Below are positions 1-6,211 of a stretch of DNA of 6,921 bases, in pieces. Below the pieces are notes generated by a model. The model ran no database searches. It saw nothing but the letters and a program-made list of their open reading frames with translations, and had not been told where the DNA came from. The position numbers and the translations under genes were made by a program. The DNA comes from Saliniplasma sp051745305. Its GTDB lineage: Archaea; Thermoplasmatota; Thermoplasmata; Halarchaeoplasmatales; Halarchaeoplasmataceae. Every line of letters begins with the position of its first letter. Within the stretch, counting starts at the first letter, position 1. The stretch is taken from positions 1 through 6,921 of the forward strand of contig JBNJDY010000075.1 in NCBI GenBank assembly GCA_051745305.1. Direction: 5' to 3'.

Positions 1-765
1 GGAAAGAAAGTAATGTGTATAATTTTAATACTAGTACTCTCGTTAGCTGCGATTACTTTTTCAGGATGTATCGAAGATGACGATGAAACGATTGTAATAG
101 GCACTTCCGCAGATTTTCCACCGTTCGAATACATCGACGAGGATACAGGTGATATAATAGGTTTCGATATAGATCTTATCAAGACTGTATTGGAAGATCA
201 AGGGTATGAGGTAGAAGTAAAAGATATGGACTTTGGTACATTGATACCATCACTGGAAGGCGGTGAAATCGACGTTATCGCCGCAGCTATGACGATAACT
301 GAAGAGAGAGAAGAAAAGGTTGATTTCAGTGACCCATATTATGAAGCAGACCAATCGATCCTTCTTAGAGAGGGTTCAGATATAGAGGTCAACAGCATCG
401 AAGATCTGGCAGGATACGAAGTGGGGGCACAAACGGGAACTACTGGTGCCGACGTTGTTCAAGAAGAACTGATAGATACAGGACTCATCGACGAGGAAGA
501 TTTCAGCAGCTATGATAGGTATACATTTGCTGTAAGTGATTTGATCAATAATAGGATAGACGCTGTTGTAATAGATAGACCAGTTGGATTATCATTTGAG
601 GCGAATCGTGATGTAGAAATAGTCTTTACTTATGAAACCGGAGAAGAATACGCTTTTGCAGTTCAGCAAGATAATGATGAACTTAGAGAAGATATCAATC
701 AGGGTCTAGAAAATATCCGTGACACTGATGATTGGGATGACCTTGTAGAGGAATATCTTTACTAA
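1..765 (+). CDS. Polar amino-acid ABC transporter substrate-binding lipoprotein (SBP family 3), probably 5'-truncated
   Basis: This is the extracytoplasmic binding protein of the amino-acid importer encoded by the next three genes. Counting from the ATG at base 13 (250 codons), residues 3-18 are a hydrophobic signal segment ending in a lipobox-like TFSGC, so Cys19 is the likely lipid anchor; an acidic linker EDDDE follows. The family-3 fold shows in DFPPFEY (34-40), GFDIDL (50-55) and TITEERE (94-100). By homology to GlnH and HisJ, Arg99 should grip the substrate carboxylate and Asp188, in VVIDRP, the amino group. The frame stays open to base 1 and encodes Gly-Lys-Lys-Val before Met13, which would supply the positive n-region that the ATG at 13 lacks. 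The true start is therefore probably upstream of the window. The mature protein is strikingly acidic. Family assignment is firm; which amino acid is bound (Gln, Glu, Arg, His or another) cannot be read from the sequence. Confidence 0.93.
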   Translation, partial: GKKVMCIILILVLSLAAITFSGCIEDDDETIVIGTSADFPPFEYIDEDTGDIIGFDIDLIKTVLEDQGYEVEVKDMDFGTLIPSLEGGEIDVIAAAMTITEEREEKVDFSDPYYEADQSILLREGSDIEVNSIEDLAGYEVGAQTGTTGADVVQEELIDTGLIDEEDFSSYDRYTFAVSDLINNRIDAVVIDRPVGLSFEANRDVEIVFTYETGEEYAFAVQQDNDELREDINQGLENIRDTDDWDDLVEEYLY

Positions 766-793
766 CCCAAATCAGAATTGAAATAAGAAAAAA

Positions 794-798
794 GTGAT
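794..798 (+). promoter_or_regulatory. Ribosome binding site GTGAT for the first permease
   Basis: GTGAT is complementary to the archaeal 16S 3' end (AUCAC) and sits 5 bases before the ATG at 804, supporting that start. It is in the 38-base gap after the binding-protein gene, which contains no obvious terminator, so the permease is probably co-transcribed. Confidence 0.6.
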
Positions 799-803
799 AA
801 CTG

Positions 804-1478
804 ATGGCGGTGGATAGACTCATTAACATGCTTCCCTTATTCTGGGATGGGTTACAAACCACTTTATACCTAACAGTTGTGGGTCTATCAATTGGAACGG
901 TGCTTGGAGTCCTAATGGGCTTCATCAGAGCCTATAAAATCTTTTTATTTTCTCAACTTTTTTATCTTTATGAAAAAGTCCTAAGAGGAATCCCTCTTCT
1001 TGTCATCTTTTTATCGTTATGGCTCGTTCCACGTCAATTTGGACTACGTATCGACGCCATTTACGCAGCTATTCTTGGTTTAGGTTTGAGAAGTGCAGCA
1101 TATCAGGCTCAGATAATCAGAGGCGCCATCAATTCTGTACCTGAAGGACAGATAGAAGCCTCAAAAGCGATCGGAATGACTCGTCTCCAATCGATCAGAC
1201 ATATTGTATTACCACAGGTACTTAGACTTTCTATCCCTGGTTGGTCTAATGAGTTCACTATAGTGTTGAAAGACACGTCTATAGCGATAGCTATTGGTAT
1301 AACGGAATTGATGAGAAGAGCAGAACAGTTATCCTCTATTCATTTCGATATAACTTTAGAGATATTCCTTTTGGTTGCAGTGATATATTTCATTATAGTC
1401 TTTTCAACCAACAAAACATTAGGATTAATAGAAGAAAAATACAGGATGGCGGGCTTCGAAGTAGAGGTGGAAAGATGA
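804..1478 (+). CDS. Amino-acid ABC transporter permease, HisM/GlnP type (first of two)
   Basis: This is an inner-membrane permease subunit of the polar amino-acid importer, 224 residues, the usual length for the family. It begins with the characteristic amphipathic stretch and a membrane segment at about 17-41 (LQTTLYLTVVG onward), then RGIPLLV (61-67). The cytoplasmic EAA loop that docks on the ATPase is intact: Glu118-Ala-Ser, Gly124, then Ile134-Val-Leu-Pro137. Further membrane segments lie near 57-77, 84-100, 150-168 and 184-204. It is clearly paralogous to the second permease at 2245; both share SAAYQA, GMT(R/K)LQSI and IP(G/A)WSNE. Two different permeases in one operon argue for a heterodimeric pore, as in HisQM, rather than a GlnP-type homodimer. 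The ATG at 804 is supported by GTGAT five bases upstream. Confidence 0.94.
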   Translation: MAVDRLINMLPLFWDGLQTTLYLTVVGLSIGTVLGVLMGFIRAYKIFLFSQLFYLYEKVLRGIPLLVIFLSLWLVPRQFGLRIDAIYAAILGLGLRSAAYQAQIIRGAINSVPEGQIEASKAIGMTRLQSIRHIVLPQVLRLSIPGWSNEFTIVLKDTSIAIAIGITELMRRAEQLSSIHFDITLEIFLLVAVIYFIIVFSTNKTLGLIEEKYRMAGFEVEVER

Positions 1479-1485
1479 GAGGTGA
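1479..1485 (+). promoter_or_regulatory. Ribosome binding site GAGGTGA for the ATPase gene
   Basis: GAGGTGA is a near-perfect match to the archaeal anti-Shine-Dalgarno and lies 6 bases before the ATG at 1492. This favours that start over the second in-frame ATG at 1498. It begins immediately after the permease stop codon. Confidence 0.75.
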
Positions 1486-1491
1486 GAAAAT

Positions 1492-2241
1492 ATGGCAATG
1501 TTAGAAGTTAAAAATATTCATAAAAAGTACGGGGATTTAGAAGTATTAAATGGTGTTTCTGTCAATTTAGATAAAGGTGAAACAAAGGTTGTGATAGGTC
1601 CGAGTGGAACTGGTAAAAGTACACTGCTCAGGTGTATAAATCAGTTAACACCTCCTGATAAAGGCGAGGTTTGGCTTGATGGTGAAGAGGTAACAGATCC
1701 AAAGAAGGATATAAATAAATTTAGACAGGAGATAGGGTTTGTTTTCCAACACTTCAACCTTTTCAACCATCTAACAGCTTTAAAAAACGTAAGTATCGGA
1801 TTGGAAAAGGTAAAAGGCATGGAGAAAGAAAAGGCAAGAGAAAAAGCCATGAAAGAATTAAAGAGGGTTGGCCTTAGAAAAAATGCTAATCAGTATCCAG
1901 CCCAACTTTCTGGGGGACAAAAACAGCGTGTTGGTATAGCCCGTGCTCTTGCCATGGACCCAAAGGTCATGTTGTTCGATGAACCAACTTCGGCCCTCGA
2001 CCCTGAGTTGATCGGTGAAGTACTAGAAGTGATGAAAAATCTCGCTGGCAGGGTTAGTATGCTTGTTGTTACCCATGAGATGGGTTTTGCAAGCAGTGTA
2101 GCAAATGAGATAATCTTCCTTGAGAACGGTAAGGTGGTCGAAAGCGGTTCACCTAAAAAATTCTTCGAGAATCCTGATAAAGAGAGGACAAAACAGTTCT
2201 TGAGCAAGATCGCAACATTATATGGAGATTCAGGTGAATGA
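1492..2241 (+). CDS. glnQ: Amino-acid ABC transporter ATP-binding protein (GlnQ/HisP type)
   Basis: This is the cytoplasmic ATPase that drives the importer; two copies are expected under the two permeases. All nucleotide-binding motifs are present and intact in 249 residues: Walker A GPSGTGKST (36-44), Q-loop Gln86 in VFQHFNLF, signature LSGGQKQR (139-146), Walker B VMLFDE (159-164) with catalytic Glu164, D-loop SALD (167-170) and H-loop His195 in VVTHEMGFA. The VFQHFNLF and THEMGFA forms are typical of the polar amino-acid importer subfamily. The C-terminus ends soon after the fold, with no added regulatory domain. The gene sits between the two permeases, 13 bases after the first and 3 before the second. 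The symbol glnQ is a family-level label; glutamine specificity is not shown. Confidence 0.95.
   Translation: MAMLEVKNIHKKYGDLEVLNGVSVNLDKGETKVVIGPSGTGKSTLLRCINQLTPPDKGEVWLDGEEVTDPKKDINKFRQEIGFVFQHFNLFNHLTALKNVSIGLEKVKGMEKEKAREKAMKELKRVGLRKNANQYPAQLSGGQKQRVGIARALAMDPKVMLFDEPTSALDPELIGEVLEVMKNLAGRVSMLVVTHEMGFASSVANEIIFLENGKVVESGSPKKFFENPDKERTKQFLSKIATLYGDSGE
2233..2237 (+). promoter_or_regulatory. Ribosome binding site GGTGA for the second permease, inside the ATPase 3' end
   Basis: GGTGA lies within the last codons of the ATPase gene, 7 bases before the ATG at 2245. The ATPase stop and the next start are 3 bases apart, so translation of the two is probably coupled. Confidence 0.6.
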
Positions 2242-2244
2242 TAG

Positions 2245-2931
2245 ATGGAAATAATTGACTTCTTCATAGAGATATGGCCAAGACTTCTGCAGGGTTATTC
2301 CCTTACCTTGGTTCTAACAGTTATATCTCTAGCAGTAGGTTTCGTTTTTGGCTTAGTTTTAGCTTTAGGAAGGAGTTATGGTAACTGGTTGATACGAGGT
2401 ATCTGCGTAGGTTATATTGAAGCTATAAGAGGAACACCGATGCTGGTCCAGATATTCATTATATATTATGCTATACCCGGTCCTTTCCCGAGCGCATTTT
2501 ATTCCGCACTACTTGGATTCTCAATCAACAGCGCAGCCTACCAGGCTGAATACTTTAGAGGTGCATTACAATCTATCGAATCCGGCCAGATGGTAGCTTC
2601 GAGAAGTATGGGGATGACCAAGCTCCAATCTATAAAGAACATAATATTACCTCAAGGTCTTAGGATGGCTATTCCAGCGTGGTCTAACGAGGTCATATAT
2701 CTATTGAAATACACATCATTAGCTTATATCATCCTTGTACCCGAGCTTACAAGAGTAGGTAATTTAATCGCTGCGGATACCACACGTTACATGGAGATTT
2801 TCACTATTATCGCCATAATATATTTGACTACGACCATAGTCCTTACCGATATTATAGATAGATTCGAAAACAAAGTGAGGATACCTGGATTGGGAACTGG
2901 AAAAGGTGGACCACAGAGGGCAGTTTGGTGA
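2245..2931 (+). CDS. Amino-acid ABC transporter permease, HisQ/GlnP type (second of two)
   Basis: This is the second membrane subunit of the importer, 228 residues. Its layout matches the first permease: amphipathic start, a membrane segment near 18-42 (YSLTLVLTVIS onward), AIRGTPMLVQIF (60-71) and SAAYQAEYFRGAL (96-108), then the EAA loop and two C-terminal membrane segments near 150-166 and 184-202. In the EAA loop the usual Glu is replaced: it reads Val117-Ala-Ser-Arg-Ser-Met-Gly123, followed by the normal Ile134-Leu135-Pro136. The first permease keeps the Glu, so the two docking sites differ. The gene starts 3 bases after the ATPase gene and closes the operon. The C-terminal tail (about 211-228, Gly/Lys-rich) is longer than in the partner. 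The next gene has its own promoter. Confidence 0.94.
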   Translation: MEIIDFFIEIWPRLLQGYSLTLVLTVISLAVGFVFGLVLALGRSYGNWLIRGICVGYIEAIRGTPMLVQIFIIYYAIPGPFPSAFYSALLGFSINSAAYQAEYFRGALQSIESGQMVASRSMGMTKLQSIKNIILPQGLRMAIPAWSNEVIYLLKYTSLAYIILVPELTRVGNLIAADTTRYMEIFTIIAIIYLTTTIVLTDIIDRFENKVRIPGLGTGKGGPQRAVW

Positions 2932-2943
2932 GATTTTAAAAAA

Positions 2944-2960
2944 GCGAAAATTGATATATA
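2944..2960 (+). promoter_or_regulatory. Archaeal BRE/TATA promoter for the NIF3-family gene, predicting a leaderless mRNA
   Basis: A purine-rich BRE-like GCGAAAA (2944-2950) is followed by a TATA box GATATATA (2953-2960). With the box centre near -26/-27, transcription should start at about 2983, that is, on or next to the ATG at 2984. No GGTGA-type ribosome binding site precedes that ATG, only an A-rich run, which fits a leaderless transcript. This is inferred from spacing rules and composition. Confidence 0.6.
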
Positions 2961-2983
2961 CACCCGTTTAAATCTAAAAAAAC

Positions 2984-3736
2984 ATGATCAGTGAAAGTGA
3001 ATTAGTAAGGGATTTGAACGATTATCTAAATGTAGATGAAATCGAAGATGATACGCATAATGGAATCCAAGTTGATGCTGATAGTTCGATTCAAAAAGTG
3101 GCATTCTCTGTGGATGCACGAAGGGATATCATAAAGGAAGCTGTAGACCTGAGTGCTGATTTACTAGTCACACATCACGGTATGATTTGGGGTGGCGTTA
3201 AAAGTATAACTAAGAAGTTCTACAAATTGATCTCACTATTCTTAAAAAATGATATGGGACTTTACGTATCTCATCTCCCATTGGATGTACATGAAGAGAT
3301 CGGTAATAATGTATTATTAGCTAAAACTGTAGGCGCGGAACCCGTTGATACTTTCTTCGATTATAACGGAACTGAAGTTTGTCTGATGGCTGAGTTCGGA
3401 GAAAAGAAAAAGGTTTCTGAAGTTGCAAAGATTTTGTCAGAGAAGTTAGAAGCTGAAACAACCGTCTATCTCGGCGATAAAAAAGTGAAAAAAGTGGGTA
3501 TAATGACCGGCAAAGGTGGAAGTGCAGTATCTTTAGCTAAAGAAGAAGAAGCCGATCTGTTCATCACCGGTGAAAGAAGCTACATGGCGTATAACGAAGC
3601 CATCGACATGGGATTACCTTTGATAATGGGAGGTCATTACGCCACCGAGATAATAGGTATTCAAGCTTTGATGGAAAAAGTGGAAAAGGAATACAACTTC
3701 GAGTGTTTCTGGATAGACGGAAGAAGCGATATATGA
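2984..3736 (+). CDS. NIF3/YbgI-family dinuclear metal-centre protein
   Basis: This is a short-form NIF3-family protein (250 residues, close to E. coli YbgI), expected to form a toroidal hexamer with a two-metal site in each subunit. The metal ligands are all visible: His64-His65 in VTHHGMIWGG (62-71), His97 and Asp101 in SHLPLDVH (96-103), and His218 with Glu222 in GGHYATE (216-222). The family signature NGIQV is at 26-30. There is no PII-like insert in the middle, as found in longer bacterial members. The family is often labelled GTP cyclohydrolase I type 2 homolog, but its true reaction is unsettled, so I assign only the family. It is cytoplasmic, with no signal or membrane segment. It has its own TATA promoter and ends 3 bases from the convergent hydrolase gene. 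Confidence 0.92.
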   Translation: MISESELVRDLNDYLNVDEIEDDTHNGIQVDADSSIQKVAFSVDARRDIIKEAVDLSADLLVTHHGMIWGGVKSITKKFYKLISLFLKNDMGLYVSHLPLDVHEEIGNNVLLAKTVGAEPVDTFFDYNGTEVCLMAEFGEKKKVSEVAKILSEKLEAETTVYLGDKKVKKVGIMTGKGGSAVSLAKEEEADLFITGERSYMAYNEAIDMGLPLIMGGHYATEIIGIQALMEKVEKEYNFECFWIDGRSDI

Positions 3737-3749
3737 TTGTTAACCAATC
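3735..3749. terminator. Short hairpin at the convergent junction, possible terminator
   Basis: GATTG (3735-3739) pairs perfectly with CAATC (3745-3749) across a 5-base loop, exactly where the NIF3-family gene and the minus-strand hydrolase gene meet tail to tail. It overlaps both stop regions. The stem is only 5 bp and no long T-run follows on either strand, so a role in termination is a guess. Confidence 0.25.
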
Positions 3750-4522
3750 TCATTCCTCTCATTAAGAAATTTAACGGTCTCATTCACTATGATGTCCTGC
3801 TGTTCTTCTCTACTGATAGATGCTTCGTTGTCCCCTCTTTGTTCACCATACCAACCGAATTGAGCATGATTACCTCCTTCTATCTCCACGTATCTTGTGT
3901 CTGGTGGTAAGTCCTCTTTGCTCTCTTCAATATCTCCTAAAGTGGTTAGGCCGTCATTAGAACCGTAGATAGAAATAATGGGTAGGTTTGAATCTGAGAG
4001 ATCATCATTAGGGTAAGATGCCCATAATACCAATCCATAGACTGCTTCATTTTCCGCATATCTAGCCGCTATTACACCTCCCAACGAATGTCCTCCCACC
4101 ACCCATCTATCAAGTTCTGGGAACGAGTCTATGACGTCCGAGGCTGCATTTGGTGAGAATACAGCTAAATTTAGCCTCATGGGTGCTATCACTACCAAAA
4201 AACCTTCTTCTGCAACCTCTCCAGCGGTAGGGGCGTAAGATCTAGGGTCTACTCGAGCACCGGGATATATTATTAGTCCCGTATCTACATCATCTTCCAC
4301 CGGTTTGAAAACTAACCAATTATCGGTATTGACCGTCACACGTTCATCAGATTCCATGGCATCTTGAGCTTCTTCCATAGGTCCTAACGGGGTCAGTGCC
4401 CATACAAGGAAGCTACTGAGGATAAGCATAAGGACTATACCTATAACCAACAGCACTTGCCTACGGCGAGAATATGTGATCCATTCTTTAAGCATATTCA
4501 AATCCATTTTATCAAAAGTCAT
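3740..4522 (-). CDS. Membrane-anchored alpha/beta hydrolase (Abhydrolase_5-like)
   Basis: This is a serine hydrolase of the alpha/beta fold, tethered by one N-terminal membrane segment. Residue numbers here count from a TTG at 4534. RRR (23-25) precedes a hydrophobic span at about 27-47, so by the positive-inside rule the catalytic domain should face outside. The fold starts with GLIIYPGARVDPRSYAP (86-102). The catalytic triad is readable: nucleophile Ser150 in GGHSLGG (147-153), Asp194 in IYGSNDGLT (189-197) and His223 in GGNHAQFG (220-227). The YPGA..P.SYAP and GSNDG signatures match hydrolases common in Firmicutes; the substrate is unknown. I place the start at the ATG at 4522 (260 residues), overlapping the upstream DUF599 gene by 11 bases. 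The TTG at 4534 or the ATG at 4507, four bases after that gene's stop, are alternatives. No clear ribosome binding site precedes any of them, so coupled translation is likely. Confidence 0.88.
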   Translation of the reverse strand: MTFDKMDLNMLKEWITYSRRRQVLLVIGIVLMLILSSFLVWALTPLGPMEEAQDAMESDERVTVNTDNWLVFKPVEDDVDTGLIIYPGARVDPRSYAPTAGEVAEEGFLVVIAPMRLNLAVFSPNAASDVIDSFPELDRWVVGGHSLGGVIAARYAENEAVYGLVLWASYPNDDLSDSNLPIISIYGSNDGLTTLGDIEESKEDLPPDTRYVEIEGGNHAQFGWYGEQRGDNEASISREEQQDIIVNETVKFLNERNEIG

Positions 4523-5117
4523 AGTTGAAAACAAAGACTACCGTCATACCGATGGTTAAAACTAAAAACACAACTGGATGAAGTGGCCACGTGAGTACGA
4601 TAAGGCTGTAAAGCATACTTCTTCTACCCATGGTGTATTCCCGATTTCCCCTGATAAACAAATTGGCTAGGTATACATCTACTTTCTCTCCACTTATAGC
4701 TTCCAGTTTTTCTGGTGCGCTGCGAATCAGGAAAGTTATCCTGGTGAAATGTCTTAGACAGAGTAAAAGGTTAAAGAACGAAAATATCAACGTGAATATC
4801 ATCAACCAGAATGGATATCCTTCGTTTCCAAAAGGGCCTGGTAACGAGGTAGAGCTAAAACCAAAAAGAAAACCGATTAGTAGTACTACAGTGGTGGCTA
4901 AAAATGTTACCGACATTATCATGTTCCGAAGCTGATGAATCATCAAGAGATGGTCCTTTTCTTTGAGGGTTATTTCGAACCAGCTCACTATAGATTCATT
5001 AATCATATTTCGACGAGTGATCACATCTTTCCTTCCTGTGACTAAGAAGTATGTATAATGGTATCCCCAGAGGCATATGGAATATATTCCTATCAGCATT
5101 ATGGCAAAGGGATCTAT
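4512..5117 (-). CDS. DUF599-type integral membrane protein, start codon uncertain
   Basis: This is a membrane protein of about 195-201 residues with four predicted membrane segments. Counting from the ATG at 5099, these are residues 1-20, 57-81, 97-118 and 162-190. The pattern fits DUF599: an N-terminal WGYHYTYF (11-18), HQLRNMIMSVTFLATT (55-70), a second helix ending LLLCLRHFTRITFLI (111-125), and a closing REYTMGRRSMLYSL segment with TWPLHP (170-174 region). The function of DUF599 is unknown. A strong ribosome binding site (5129-5123) is 23 bases from the ATG at 5099 but 6 bases from an in-frame AUA at 5117. The residues after that AUA (Ile-Asp-Pro-Phe-Ala-Ile) look like the expected N-terminus. 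I therefore extend the gene to 5117; the conservative start is 5099. It overlaps and probably shares a transcript with the downstream hydrolase. Confidence 0.72.
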   Translation of the reverse strand: MDPFAIMLIGIYSICLWGYHYTYFLVTGRKDVITRRNMINESIVSWFEITLKEKDHLLMIHQLRNMIMSVTFLATTVVLLIGFLFGFSSTSLPGPFGNEGYPFWLMIFTLIFSFFNLLLCLRHFTRITFLIRSAPEKLEAISGEKVDVYLANLFIRGNREYTMGRRSMLYSLIVLTWPLHPVVFLVLTIGMTVVFVFNYDF

Positions 5118-5122
5118 GTTTC

Positions 5123-5129
5123 ATCACCT
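5123..5129 (-). promoter_or_regulatory. Ribosome binding site AGGTGAT upstream of the DUF599 gene
   Basis: On the minus strand AGGTGAT is a full match to the archaeal anti-Shine-Dalgarno. Sites for other genes here sit 5-7 bases from their starts. At that distance this one points at an AUA (5117-5115) rather than the first in-frame ATG (5099-5097). An in-frame TGA at 5123-5121 lies inside the site, so the gene cannot start further upstream. Confidence 0.65.
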
Positions 5130-5140
5130 TGTATAATGAG

Positions 5141-5157
5141 AATGTATCAAATACATT
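5141..5157. repeat. 17-base inverted repeat in the divergent promoter region, candidate operator
   Basis: AATGTAT (5141-5147) and ATACATT (5151-5157) are perfect 7-bp inverted arms around CAA. The repeat lies between the proposed TATA box and transcription start of the minus-strand unit, and upstream of the promoter for the acetyltransferase gene. A protein bound here could block one or both. AT-rich DNA gives chance palindromes, so this remains a candidate. Confidence 0.4.
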
Positions 5158-5170
5158 AATAATTAACGCT
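5155..5170 (-). promoter_or_regulatory. Probable TATA promoter for the DUF599-hydrolase unit
   Basis: On the minus strand, AGCG (5170-5167) precedes an AT-only TTAATTATTAAT (5166-5155). A box centred near 5162 would start transcription near 5136, just before the ribosome binding site at 5129. The region is AT-rich, so the exact box is uncertain. Confidence 0.4.
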
Positions 5171-5182
5171 AATAGTAGAGAT

Positions 5183-5197
5183 AGGAAAGTTTATTTT
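5183..5197 (+). promoter_or_regulatory. BRE/TATA promoter for the GNAT acetyltransferase gene
   Basis: AGGAAAG (5183-5189) resembles a BRE and is followed by TTTATTTT (5190-5197). The expected transcription start is near 5220, leaving about 8 bases of leader before the ATG at 5228. No GGTGA-type ribosome binding site is present, which fits a very short leader. Confidence 0.5.
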
Positions 5198-5227
5198 GTT
5201 ATTCAGATTATTTAGGAACGGATAATA

Positions 5228-6163
5228 ATGTATAATATCAAAAAATTCAGCGAAGACCATATCTCGGAGGCGGCTAATTTATTTGTTAAATCGTATGCTG
5301 AACAGAGAAAAAATCTTTCGCTCATACCTGAAAAGGATGATCTTTACGAACTTGTTCATTCTAAATTGTCAGATAGATCTGATAATCCTGGAGTAGCAGC
5401 CTTTGATGATGACAGATTAATAGGATATATGATAGAAACAGGGACTGCTGATGATTTCATGGGTGAGCGAACAGCATTTTCTTTAGGACTTTACTCTCAC
5501 TCCTCGCTTCAAGAAAGAAGGGATATGATATATCAGAAGATGTACGAAGAATTGTCGATGATATGGGTGGAAAATCGATACTTTTCTCATATTTTTAGCT
5601 TCTGGGCACGTGATCATGCACTTTCATTTCAGTTTTTCAGGTTGGGATTCGGAATGACACATTTTGAGTTGATGCGGGACCTTTCCATGCCAGAAAAGAG
5701 TAGTCATGATATATCAGTACGTAAAATTCACTCGATTTCTTCGATCAAAAAATTGCATAAAAAAGAGATGCAGTATTACGAAAAGGCGCCTTTATTTTGG
5801 GTAATAGAAGACAATGGAGACTTTGGTGAGAAGGTAGAAGGCGATATTATAGCAGCCTTTATCGATGGTGAACCAGTGGGCTATATACACCTGAAAATCG
5901 ATGATGCTGAAACACAACTTTTTGCGGATAAGAAAACTGGACGTATCGCTGGAGCTTATGTAGATTCAGATTTTCGTAGAAAGGGTATTGGCACTGCTTT
6001 GTTACGAAAAGCCGTTGATTGGGCTAAGGAAAAAGATTTGGATCGCTTGTATGTCGAAGGGGAATCAGCTAACATAAAGGGTGGAAATTTCTGGATGAAA
6101 CATTTCACCCCCGTCGTTTACACTGTTCGTAGATGTGTAGATAAAAGAGTTTTACAGATATAG
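5228..6163 (+). CDS. Two-domain GNAT-family N-acetyltransferase
   Basis: This is a cytoplasmic acetyl-CoA-dependent acyltransferase of 311 residues, about twice a single GNAT domain. The N-terminal half (about 1-155) keeps the GNAT outline: IKKFSEDHISEAANLFVKSY at the start, VAAFDDDRLIGYMIE (56-70) as the central strands, and SFWARDHALSFQFFRLGFG (124-142), resembling the closing helix and strand. It lacks a clear acetyl-CoA loop. The C-terminal half (about 160-311) has the full motif A: AGAYVDSDFRRKGIGTALL (241-259), with the pyrophosphate-binding Arg251-Lys-Gly-Ile-Gly-Thr, followed by NFWMKHFTPVVYTVRR (287-302). The C-terminal domain is therefore probably catalytic and the N-terminal one degenerate. 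The acceptor substrate is not evident. The gene is transcribed divergently from the DUF599 gene from its own promoter and is followed by 87 non-coding bases. Confidence 0.9.
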   Translation: MYNIKKFSEDHISEAANLFVKSYAEQRKNLSLIPEKDDLYELVHSKLSDRSDNPGVAAFDDDRLIGYMIETGTADDFMGERTAFSLGLYSHSSLQERRDMIYQKMYEELSMIWVENRYFSHIFSFWARDHALSFQFFRLGFGMTHFELMRDLSMPEKSSHDISVRKIHSISSIKKLHKKEMQYYEKAPLFWVIEDNGDFGEKVEGDIIAAFIDGEPVGYIHLKIDDAETQLFADKKTGRIAGAYVDSDFRRKGIGTALLRKAVDWAKEKDLDRLYVEGESANIKGGNFWMKHFTPVVYTVRRCVDKRVLQI

Positions 6164-6211
6164 CATAAGTTCTCATTATCATAAATCCTATCAGAACTGC
6201 ATCGATAAGTG

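Noticed and set aside
695..925. Minus-strand open frame of 76 codons across the binding protein/permease junction
   Set aside because: It is antisense to two well-supported genes and has no motif or initiation signal.
1641..2267. Two minus-strand open frames opposite the ATPase gene
   Set aside because: They are antisense to a gene with complete ABC motifs and look like byproducts of its codon use.
2932..2950. Intrinsic terminator after the amino-acid transporter operon
   Set aside because: Only four Ts follow the stop and no stem is visible; the A-rich stretch is better explained as part of the next promoter.
4630..4935. Open frame of 101 codons on the plus strand
   Set aside because: It lies wholly inside the DUF599 gene on the opposite strand, has no promoter or ribosome binding site, and shows no recognisable motif, whereas the minus-strand frame has family features.
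6168..6198. Inverted repeat AGTTCT...AGAACT as a terminator after the acetyltransferase gene
   Set aside because: A 6-bp stem with a 19-base loop and no following T-run is too weak; recorded only within the upstream-element entry for the YeeE gene.
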